This document shows, in pieces, positions 14,301-26,400 of a DNA stretch of 64,000 bases. Location of the stretch: assembly GCA_032718565.1 (NCBI GenBank), contig JAVGVS010000465.1:229814-293813 (forward strand). Reading direction: 5' to 3'. The DNA comes from Distichodus sexfasciatus. Lineage: Eukaryota; Chordata; Actinopteri; Characiformes; Distichodontidae. Below the pieces are notes generated by a model, which did not search any database, was not told the origin of the DNA, and worked only from the letters and a program-made list of their open reading frames with translations. Numbering within the stretch: the first letter of the stretch is position 1; each line of letters opens with the position of its first letter. The position numbers were made by a program, and so were the translations under genes.

Positions 14301-17300
14301 TTTTTTGTTATGTTTTTAAATAAGAGAAATGTGCTTCTACATAAATGATGAATATTGTATAAAAACACAATATAGATAGAAATAGAATGTAGTGCAATAA
14401 AGTGGTTTTATTAAGTGTAATGTACAGCATTTGCCTTGGAGATCAGACGACTTGAAGATGCTGACGAAGGTGGTGGAAAAGGCTGAAATGAATAAATCAA
14501 TCTTATCGACTGATTTTTGCCCGTTTGGCCACGCTTTCCTCCCTTTCATCTGCAGGGGTTTTGGATAAAAACCTGTCCAATGTGGTGTGTTTCATCCTCC
14601 CTTTCAGCATGTTTCTGAAATGAGTTAGTGTCATTAAATAGCGCTGTCGCACGCCCAGCTGCAACTTTTCCTGGGTGTTTCTTTTGAATAAAGTCTGAAA
14701 GTTTCTCCCACATTCCCAACATTTCCTTTATCTCACTTGTAGAGATAACCTCCTTCCACGTCACCCGTTTCCTGCAAAACCTCTGTGTGCTGCTGCGTCT
14801 GTAGCTCCTTTAGCTCCTCCGTTGTCAGCGCCCCTAGCGGTGGGGCATCTAAAGCTGGCTCGTTATCCGAATTTTAGCTCTCAACCCAAAGCAAAAAAAC
14901 GGCCGAGAGACAGCTCGTATCTCGAAAAAACTCGTTAGTTGGGACACTCGTAAGTCAAGGCACCACTGTATTAGGTTTATATCCGTATATAAGTTGGCTG
15001 ACTGACTGTAAGGTGTTGTTTTGATCTGATGGTGATTTTAGGAGGAGAATCATGTGAGCTGTGAAGTGGCTGAAGAGAATAAAACAGCCATCGGGCTGGA
15101 CTGCAGTGTGGGAAACTACATCTTCTCCCTGACCAAGGTGGAGTCCCCTCCTCTACACACACTCCACACTACCGGACACAAACGTGGCTGGAGATGATAG
15201 AGCAGTGTTTTTGGCATATTTTGGCTGGTTCTCTCCCGGATTCAGCATCTCATCTGTCTGTTTAATCCCACAGCTTAACATCAGCTTTTTGCTGGACGTG
15301 AATCAGGACAGCAGTGCAGGTGACATCAAGATCAGCTTCAATGCTACAAGGTGAGAAAAGATTAGATCTGGGCTTAAGCGACTGCCGCGTATGCTGATTA
15401 CAGGGCTGAAAGTTGATGTGGAGAGTATTATGCATATGATGATGATACTTTGGCTCTTGAATTGTGGGTTCTCTATGTCTGAAGTCACATTCACGGTTAC
15501 AGCGTTTACAGGAGCTCTTTTCCGGAGTGACTTTTTACTAATTTCAGGAACAGGGACTCAGTCATGGTAGTGCTGGTAGAATGTAGGGTGCAAGTCTCCA
15601 CTGTGTGGTCTAGAAGAAGTCTGAAGACACTGAAAGTTTGGTGTTCTGACACGCTGGCAGCTCCCTGGACTTTTAGTGTTAAGAACATAATGAAAATGTC
15701 TCATAATCAAGTATATCCTAAAGGCATGTAAGTTGTATATTGGTTTATTTGTAACTCTAAATTTTGACACCAAATTAAATTGTTACATCACATCTATTGG
15801 TTAAAAATATCGGTTATCAATCCCCACTATCTGTCGACCCCCAATAGAAACATTCATTCATTTAACGTTTACATAATTTTTTTGCGTTTAGCCGATTTAT
15901 GCATTTAGCAGATGCTCTTATCCATAGCAACGTCCATTTCCTAATTTAAGGACAGCTTTCCCTGACAGCAACTTGGGGTTAAGTGTCTCGCTCAGGGTCT
16001 CAGTGATGGTAATGCTGGAGGTAGGATTTGAACCCACAACCTCTTGGTCCATAGGCGAGTATCCTAACCACTAGACAGCCACCATCCCGAAAGTAGTCCT
16101 TAAAATCTGCGCCCGCATTAACCAAGATTTCATGTTCAGGCCCAGGTTTAAATTAGATGCATCTCTGCTCCGAGTTAAAAGCTGACCATAACTGGGCATC
16201 AGTGCACACAGAGGGATCTTGTCAGAGAAGCTTTCTTTGTGTTTTGTGTGTTGTTAGGGGCGACTAGCAAATGGATACTACAGAATAATTAGTCACCAGA
16301 GTGCAGACAGGGTGGCGGCTGCTTTTCATATTCCTCTGAGGAGATTTCTCACATGCGCTGCGTTTGATTATTGCACAAGGGCGTGCGGCGCGGACCTCTG
16401 GACTGAGTTTAAAATTCTTTATCTGTCACATAAAGTAGAAACTGCAGTAAAATACGCCCTGATTCTGTTTTAAAATAAATTGACTTGGATAATCAGGTGG
16501 AATTTGAAAAGGTTAAGTTAATATGTGTGTAGAACTGAGTCCAAATGTTGATGACCAATATAACACAATGTGTATATGCTGTACAGTGCAAGTGTGCTGG
16601 TTGTTGTAACCAAACTGCATCAGTGTGCGTCACTTTAAACAGACTGATTTAAACTGACTGAACGTGTGCCGTTTATTTTTAGAGACAACTATGAGAACGA
16701 GTTTCTTCTACACGACAACCTGGCCTATGTGACACTTCCTCTGAGATACGGCGTGGGTCTTAATGTTCACGGGTGAGTCACACGCTCGGCTGCTGCACGT
16801 TGACATGTCAGAGGGATGGACGGGAACAATCCACTCAAGTAGTTTAATGTTTAGTGGAAAGTTCTCAAATACCCCAAAATGGCACATAGATGGAGTTTAA
16901 CATTCTATGGATTCTTATGGAGAAAGAAAAAACCTTAACGTGTAAACAAGCTCATGTTCGCTGCAGGAATTGAAGAATCGCTAGTTGCCTCATTCCTCTT
17001 GCGTGCATCACACTCTCCGTTAGTGTTCTGCTCCGTCTGCAACCACTTTGACATGTTGTCAGAAAATATTTCACATGCGGTTTGATGAAAAACCCACGTG
17101 TATAAGCCACATCTGATGTTACTTTGCATCTTGTGGAGACTAGGGGTGGGACCTCACGGTTCCATTACGATTCAGGGGGCTGCGATTAGAGGTGTGACCC
17201 TTCACTTGTCTGGAGTTGATTACGATTATCAGATCAACGATTCAGTCCGATACAATATCTCGATACGTCACAATGCATCCCATCAGATTTTCTACGTGAC

Positions 17301-20300
17301 TTCACATTGCAGGCAGGTTGAGCGTGGATTGCAGATTTAGGCAGCCATAGTTACTACCTGGATGTTCTTTTTAACGAGAATGTTTATGCTGTAGCCAGAA
17401 AATCACCAGGCAATATCATTATGGAATAATCCAGGTCCGGTTCCAGCGCCCGCCACTCCGACCAAGCAAAGTCAGAGTAAACTTAGGGCCTTATGCAATC
17501 CGCTTTGTTTTTTACTGAATTCCGTGTTTTACCTTATAATCATATTTATTCACCTAAAAAGTGTCTAATTATGGAGTGGATGGGAAAAAAAACAATGCGT
17601 TAGAAAAATATTTCACATTAAATGACTGTTCTTCAACTTCAACAAAGTGCTGGGGTTCAGCAGAACATTTACTGCTCTGGTAAAACATTTACCTGTAAAC
17701 AACAAAAAACATTCATTTTTTCGTGCAAAACAAAACGTTTCTGATGTTAGTGTTTGACTGTAAGTGGTCGTCACGTGTTCTTGCGGGTGCAGTCTATCGT
17801 GTGCTGGCAAAACTTACAAAAGAGTTGTTCTCCCGATTCATAAAAATCCTTTGGTTATTGTTCTGCTCTAAACTTAGCACTGACAATCAAATTCCATCAT
17901 TTATTTGAGGACTTCGGTGTTTTAGCCTCTTGGCCATAGCTGACCGTTGATGTTTCCCCCTCTGTGTCTGTGCGTTTGTGTGTGTGGAAAGCTGAGTCCT
18001 GCCTCAACAGGTAACACATACAGGGGGCTGCAGCGGCCAAAACCGATTATAAACCATTGCTTTGCTTTGCCCACACACCGACATCAGCCAATTATACAAC
18101 ATTCCGTGTTTTACCACGGATTCCATTTTATGTGTTGAATTCCGCGACTCCGTCCGCATTTTCCGCGTCGTGCAAATCATAGGGCCCTACAAACATTATT
18201 GTCATCTCTGCTATATACTGTACAAGTATAATAAGGCACATAGAATAAACAATATATAAATTATACACTAGAAGGTGAAAGAGAGACAATTTGGATGTGG
18301 TCCTCAGCCTACAGCTATGGTCTCGGAGTTGTCTTTTACACTGAATGAGGAGATTATTTTTCAGTAGATCTGCAGCAGAACGTTTGGGACACACTTTCAG
18401 AATGTGAGATGCTGAAATAATCAGATTGTACATTATATAAACGTCCGCATTAAATTAAGATGTTGATCAAAACGCGTTAGTGGCATAAATTTACTTGAAA
18501 ACCGGCCAGTCACAGACTTGGAGAAACTGATTCACTTTGATTTCCACCTTCTACTTTCCATCAACAGTTCGACCAATTAAAATGTAGAAAGTCAATATCT
18601 GACATTTATAAACCGATTCGGAATCATCCAGATTCCACATCGCAATGAATTTCAGAGTCTGTTGGGGTTTTTTTTTTTACTCCACCCCCAAGTCGATACG
18701 CACGGAGATGTGTCAAATATGGTCTTAAACACACAGTATGAACAGCATAAAGTTTTCCTTTCTCTTCCAGATTCGTGTCTCCAAACTCCTTCATATTTGG
18801 AGAGCAGGAACTGATGCCAGTCGACTGCTACACTGAGAAGTTTAATTACACTTACACGGTAACTTGATTTATTACTGGGTTCTGACACCGTGAAAGATGA
18901 AACTTCCTCAAAGACTTGATTTGAGATCTCTGAGCATTTTCCTCCCAACAGCAGGAAGTAGTGAAGAGAAATGTGACATGTTATACAAGAAATGATTTTT
19001 AATATATCCTAATACAATTTCATAAATGTATTGTAACGTATTTTGAAAGTTTTATTGTTTATCCTCATGATTTTTCTGAGCCTGCAATATGAGGCTGACA
19101 GGTAGTCAAGAAACATGTTCAATATTTCTGTGCCTTGCAGGTGATTAATATTGGTCCCAGTAAAGCTCTTGATGCGAAGGTAGAAATTGAGCTTCCTCAG
19201 ATTCTGGCTCCTTATATGGAGCGACTCATCCGGCTCACAGAGTTACAGGTGAGAAAATGCTGGAATGCAACGTCTCCTGTCTCTCTGCAGTAATCATGTC
19301 TGTGTCTGTAATGTAAAAATGATTCTATGAACGTGAGCGCTTTAAGGACAGGTGAATAGTGTTTGAACTAGGGCTGTGCAGTATGACCATATACTGAAGT
19401 CATTTCATATCACAATAACCGTATATATATCACAATGTAGTACATTTTCTAAAACTACAGTGGAACTTTCACAAGCAATATCTTGCTTCTTTGTGCTGAA
19501 CTCTGCACATATGGAAGCTCCGCACGTGCACATATGTGACTCTCCACGGCAAAACCAGTCGCAAATTTTCAAAATTGAGTTATGATGTTTGATGTATGAT
19601 GAAAGGGCATAAATCAAGCTTCAAAACGGTACCTATATGACTGAGATATCAACATTCAAAGGAGTCGGGTTTCTCCTGTTGACTATCGACGTAGCACTCG
19701 ACAGACGCTTGGTGCGGTCGCGGCTGCGTTTGCATTTACGGTAGCCTACGCTGCATTCACAGCCACACGGATAGCCTACCTGCGTTAGGTTAACTGAACT
19801 CGGGAGACGAAGATGGATTCCGGAGAAATATCTTCACGCTAGTCAACCAGTGGATTTAGCGTAAATATTGAAGTAGAGCGGTCAAAACACAAACTTTTAA
19901 CATTCTGCTGGAATTGAATTCCTCACCTCAAGAAAGTCATGTTTTTAGGATGGAAAGGGGAAGTTTTTCAGCCAAATTTATTCACAACAGTACAGTATAG
20001 ACCTTCCACTGTTTCAAAACACTAAAAACAAAAAATCCAACATTTTACCCCACGCAACATAAACACTCGTTTTTCTCGGAAACCTCCGTTGCGTCAAGCG
20101 ACTGGTTTTGCCGTGGAGGGTCACATATAGAACGCCAAAGGTGCGGCAATTCTCCTAGATTTTTAAACACCAGTATTCATGAAGTTTTTAAAATTAAAAA
20201 AGCTGTTTTCTGTGGATCTCTGATATACCAACATTTTAATGTAATGGCTCTGGTAGTTTAAGCTGTAAAATGTCTGTAAAATAGACGCTTTTTACGGTGC

Positions 20301-20379
20301 AGTAGTCTGCTGCCTCTAAGGTGAATTGAGGCACCTATGACGTTCTATAGATCTGAGCACGAGGGCGCGGAGTGTTTCG

Positions 20380-20410
<31 letters not shown>

Positions 20411-23400
20411 AGGCAGAGTTGAGTGCGCTGACACCAGATTTCACTTGTGAAAGTTTCACCGCACGCTCAGAATTAAGTCACAAATATAACAGCATGGTAT
20501 TTACTCTCAGTGTCTACATCCGTGTGGTGCCGGGGTGACTACTGCAAACCCTCATCCTACAAATATTGAACAAATATTGCTGTAAACAGTGTATTTTACG
20601 ACGCCACGAAATGAATGATAGAGTACTTAGTCATGTTGCACAGCCCTAGTGGAAACTGTACATGATGGTAAGAAGCATGTGTGTTTTTGTGGTGTCAGGC
20701 GTTTGGCATCGCTTCACGTCTAACTTTCAGTGAAACTGATTTCATTCCAACTCCCTCACTTCGCGCAGACATCTCAAGGACATTGCCGTCTGAGGAACAG
20801 CACTCTGAGGTTGGATGACGACTGCGATGTGAAGAAGAGTTCATCTCTCCAGGAGGTTGTGTTCTTCTTCTCGAAAACCAGCAGGCGGAGAATGGTAACA
20901 CGGCTCTTCGTTCTGCACTCACACAGTCACCGGTCACGTGCACGCTCTCAACTACCAACTTCCGACTTGTTAACAATTCATTAAGATGAAGGAACAAAAG
21001 CACCAGTATTTTATTAACTGATGACAGTTATTTTTGAAGGTAAATGTGAGGCGTTTCCTGTGTCAAACGTAACACGGAAGTGAGTTCGCTGACGTCTGGC
21101 TCAATGTTTTGTGTGAAACGGCATTGATTGGTCAAAAATTGCAAAAAAGTTACGCTGATTGGTCAAAATTGCATAGTGGTAATGAATTCACAGGGATTGG
21201 CTGAATTTGCAGAACATCGCAGAATCCTGGAGGGTCTGATCTTTGGGTCTGTGTACGTAAAAAAGTGAAGCTTTTTGAACATTCTTTGTAACTTGTAATT
21301 GTTGAACTAATTTTTATTGTTGTCACTTTTTTGTCATCTTTTTATTCTGCCCACTTTTTTCTGACCGCTTCTCCTCCTGCAGTTTTTGTGCTAGAAATGC
21401 TGTTCCAGCGTGTGGCCTATAGCGGAGTAGTGTGCTTGTCTACACGTTTTTGATCATGTACTCCATTATTCTGTCCATGGTTTTCTCCCATTAAGAACAC
21501 ATGGGAAAGCTTTCCTTCACCTGTTTTCACACGAAATGCCACATGAGACCACCTCACTGAACACACAAACAGACACCTCAATCTGTTTCCACCCGCACTC
21601 GTCTTTTTCACACTTTTATCATCCCTCGTTCTTTCCCCATTCACTTCAATGCATTTTAATTGAAGTCGTTCTGCTCGGCCTGTTTTCATGTCACAGCTAC
21701 AAAACTTGAGCAATCATCTTGGCGTTTCCTTGTGGAAATGCAGCTCTAGTTGTAATAATTATCATTTTACACCACTTTAATATAATTCTGCAATGCAGCA
21801 GTAACAGAGCTGTGAAAATTGAGCAGCTTTTGTCTTGTGGAGTTATGGAGTCCCTCCTTTCACTCACAGTGTAGTTGCATTATTCATGAGGCTCTAGTTT
21901 TCCACAAAGTCAGATTACTTCTTTTTTCATTCTCCAAAAAAATCGATCCAAAGTGAAACGCTACTCGCCCTCTCTCCCTCACACGTTGAAGCGCGCAGCT
22001 ACGCACACCCGCCTCGTGAACTCTGCGCAAGATCAAGAAAGCGTAAGCTGACGTAGTGTGTGCACGAGCTTCCGATGAGCCGCGATCACGAGTGGAACGT
22101 TGTCGTGTGACGGCGGCCGAACACAACGCCACAACGCCTGGCCGCCGTAGTGAGAGAGGCCTGGTGAGTTGATGTACCGCTGTGTTGTGTCTGGCTGCAG
22201 TTCTGCGCTCCAGCTGATGACACCTGCCTGGTGGTGGAGTGCAGCTTGGGCAGCTTGGATGTGGGTAAAGAAGTCACCATCAACCTGGAGGTGGAGCTCA
22301 ACCCGGCCGTGCTGCAGATCAGCCCCGTGAGTAGCACGTCAGCCTTACCGCACTCACACATCATCAAAGCATGTCGTACTTCAGCATAAACCTCATCACA
22401 CGCACACACACACACACACACACACAAGTCAGGTAAAGCCGGTGCTCGAGACGCTTGCTGTTAAAGGTGTCAATGGGATGACGATGACGATGACGATGAG
22501 TGATTTAACACAAAATTTGGTGTTAGGTGTTGACTTATAGGGCGGTGCGATATGAGGAAATATATTGGACGACAAAATTAAAACGTCTATCGTTTCATAT
22601 TATATTGTTTGGTTCGTGAGGTGGTAAAAATACAGTTTACAGTAATATTTGTTCATTTTTGGATGTAGACATAGAGAATAATATACCAAGCTAATAATAA
22701 TATAAAGCTCCAGCTTTAACAGTGCAACAAAGAACAAATAAGGCACATAGAACAGGCAAAATGTAGATAGAACATCAAATATACACTTTCAACTAGAAGA
22801 AGAAAGAGAGACGTGCAGAGTTATTCGTATTCGTTGTCGTATTCAGCCTACAATTAGTTAATCAGCCCCGTGAGTAGCACTTCAGCCATACCGCACTCAC
22901 ACATTATCAAAGCATGTCGTACTTCAGCATAAACCTCACCCCACATGATGATGATGGTGATGATGATGTGATTTTACACTTTTTACACAGTCTTTTACAC
23001 TGATTTTATTTTGGCCGTAATTCGGGGTGCGCACAGCTAAACGGCTCTAGAAAAAATATAAGACCACATCACTTTTTTGTGTTCACAGACTTTGCACCGT
23101 GTGGTTGTGAGTGTAAAATGTACAGGTTGCTATTCTTCTATGAGTTATTGCAGTTGCAGGGCCGTGAAAAAATAAGACAGCAATCCATATTTTAACATAC
23201 AACTGCAGTTCTCTTTATGTAGCAGCTATTCCATGTGTTATATTCCAACACCTATACACCTGGTTCAACTTGCTGATTAGAGGAAACAGAGCTCAGCACA
23301 TGACCACACCGTGGACTTGTGGAGCATATTCTTTAATCGCATCATTGTAAAATAATATATGTGTAGCTTTGCAACTTCCAGGGTAGATTAAGATCATTTA

Positions 23401-26400
23401 TTCCATAATGAGTGGAATTTTGAAATAAGCATGGTAAAGTTAACGTTAACTTGTATATGTTACACAGACACACGGCCACTAAGTGTACAACCAATGAATC
23501 AGAAACAAAGTGATGTGGTCTCTTATTTTTTTCAGAGCTGTATATCGTTATCGGGATATGAGCGTCTGGTCGCATCGCACAGCCCTGGCGTCTTAGTTGT
23601 AAAATACTCATCCTATGTACCAATAGTTTGTGGTTGAAATCCAGATCTACCACCATTGCGTCTTCGAGCATGGAAGTCGCTTTGGATTATAGTGTATGTT
23701 TAAAGCCGTAAATGTAAAATAAAACAGAAAAGAGAAATTGCTGAAGATATTCAGATGATTTATGAAATGAAACATGTCTGATGGCAGTTAAGACGGCTAA
23801 AAAGAGTCCTAACAGTGAAGAGAAGGTACCTGAGATTGAAGGCGAAGATTAAACTTCAACAAAATAAATTTGGTTAAAAATGTAATAACTGAAATCAAAC
23901 AACGTATGGTTTTGTTGAACATTTGTGCACGTTTCCTTTTAGCTCTTGATTTTATCTCTCCAACAAATATATATATATATGACGCCGGGCAAAAGTCTTG
24001 AGCCAACCCTCATTTCTATTATTTTATTATGTTTTATCATATTTACATTATATTGTGTAGAACTTCCTTGTGTTTTGTCTCAAATAGCAATTATATGTAA
24101 GTTCACACACGCTGCAGTAAATCACCGTCACTATTGTCTCATTTAGTCAAGATCAAGACTTTAGCACAGTTCTGTATATTAAGACTGTCATGTTGCCGTT
24201 TAGGGTCGACACGCCATAATGCAGATGGACAGCGTCATCTCCATCACGTCTCCAGTCAGGGATCCGGACAGCACCATCCTGCTGAACGACGACCTCAGCG
24301 CTATGGTGAGCCTCAAACCGCACCGCAGCTCACCGCACCACACCGCACCGTACCGCAGCTCAAGTGTACGACCTTGAACTCACCTCTCTGACGTGAAATC
24401 AGCTCTGACCTGCACAGATCAGGATTTAGTGCTATTTCAGAAAGGGACAACACTGATCCCAGTTCAGGTCTGCTACTTCAGTGGCTTTAAAAGAAATCTA
24501 ATGTGGAGGCAGCTTTTAGTGACGCGGCAAACGGAGAAGCCAAATCACCGTATCTCTTTACCCTGGCTTTTACCTTTATCACAGTGTTTTTAGATGATTG
24601 TACGATACAGGGCTGTTCAAAATGAAAGAGCAGAGTTCAAAAATGTCTTTTAAACAAACTGTATAAGACAAACACATTCTGCACCTCACTGGATAGAGGA
24701 AGGTTGAAAGTTTGAGGTTGCATGCACTCAGCATGAGCACCACGTGTAGCGCAACGTACATCAGAACAGTAGGCCATTTCCTGCCACACACGAGTCCCTA
24801 GTTACTGAATTCACAGCTTGGCTCGGTGGCATTCACTGGGACTTTTAGGCGGGCTTATAAACGTTGAACTTTGCTCTATCCAGTGATGTGCAGAATGAGC
24901 TTCTGTTTGCCTGAAATACATATTTGAAATCTGCTCTTTCATTATGAATAGCCCTGTAGTTAGTTGTCTCTAATTGATGATCAGTTAATATTTACATTTC
25001 GCTTCATCCCATTCTGCCACATGCATGTGTCTTTAATTGTCTGATTTGTTCTTTTAATACCATCATTTCACACTCGTCTAATAATTGCTTACTTTTTATC
25101 TTGAGATTTTGTTTAATTGTCACACTTTCCAGATTTGATTCTCAGTGTAAAGCACTTTGGGCTGCATTTTATGTATGAAAAATGCTAAATGAATGTTATG
25201 TAGTTTTTCTTAATTATTTGTGAACTCTAAATTTAGATTTTCTCACTTATTCAGTATTACTTTTAAATAAAACATTGCAAAGTGTGCAACGATTAATTTC
25301 CTGCTGGATAAAGAAAGAACTGCAGGTGATAAACAGGTGCACGAACTCTCCCAAACGTGCAGTCTGACCTTGATCCTGATGCATGACGGTGTTGCAGGTG
25401 ACGCTGGAGGCTCACTACAACCAGAAACCGCACCGGTCTGTGGGCGTCTTCATCGTGGCGGTCAGCCTGCTGCTCGGACTCGTCATTCTGGCCATTCTGG
25501 TCTTCTGCCTCTGGAACGTGAGTTTCTCATTGGCTACAGCCCTCACCACACGAAGAGTTACCGCTGTCAAATGTGTTTGAATTCATCGAATGTATTTTGT
25601 AGGGATGCACGATACGGGCGTTATAGACCGATGCCAGTACGCAGTGGTTTTCATGCTTATATCTGCCAGTGGTTATTAACGAGGACGGCGGAGTCGAGCG
25701 GAACTCTGCAGGCAGAGTTAAGCACATTGACATTTTACTTACCAAACTTCCACCGTGCACCAAAATAACGCAACAACTCTGACGTCGCCTAACAGTGTCA
25801 AGTCAAGCGAGCGTGAAAGCAGAGTTGAAGAGCACTTTCAGTGCGTGTGCAGCCAGAGTTGAGCGCGTTAAGACAAGAGATTTTGCTCGTGCTCAGAATT
25901 TTAGCGGCAGAAAATAATGGCATAAATTTTAAGATGGAAGACGTGTGCCGTATTAAATCCCGCCTCGGACATGCCTGACACAAACGCTACCTTTTCAACG
26001 TAAAATAAATGCGTCGTCAAATATTGAAGGAAAATATTGGGCAAATCTAAGCATCGGTCCGATTCCAAAATTATCGTGCATCCCTAGGATTTTTATAAAA
26101 TTTGGTGCTGGGACAGTGTGCGCACAACTTTCTTTTTTACCTAAAGTGGCATCTCAACCCTTTATAAAATCACATTTGCCTACTTTGACTATCTGTAAAA
26201 GCAGTGTTTTAAGACTTGTTTCCAAAATTCATGATAATTTTGCTCACAATATTTAGGAAAAAGGAAAAATATTTTCCATACCATCGGTAAAATGAAGTGT
26301 TAAATTGTTATGTTTTTGTTGCTCTCCTTCACCCGGCTCGTCTCTCATCACCTCGTCCTCAGGCTGGCTTCTTCAAACGGTCATTAAAACAGAAAAAGGA

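Larger units (their letters stand above)
19369..20648. mobile_element. hAT-like MITE (family M2) hosting another MITE
   Basis: It runs from tagggctgtgcagtatgacc to atgttgcacagcccta. The 8-bp flanks gtttgaac and gtggaaac agree at 6 of 8 positions. The M1 element 19535-20125 is inserted inside. A (TG)n run lies at 20382-20411. Confidence 0.75.
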
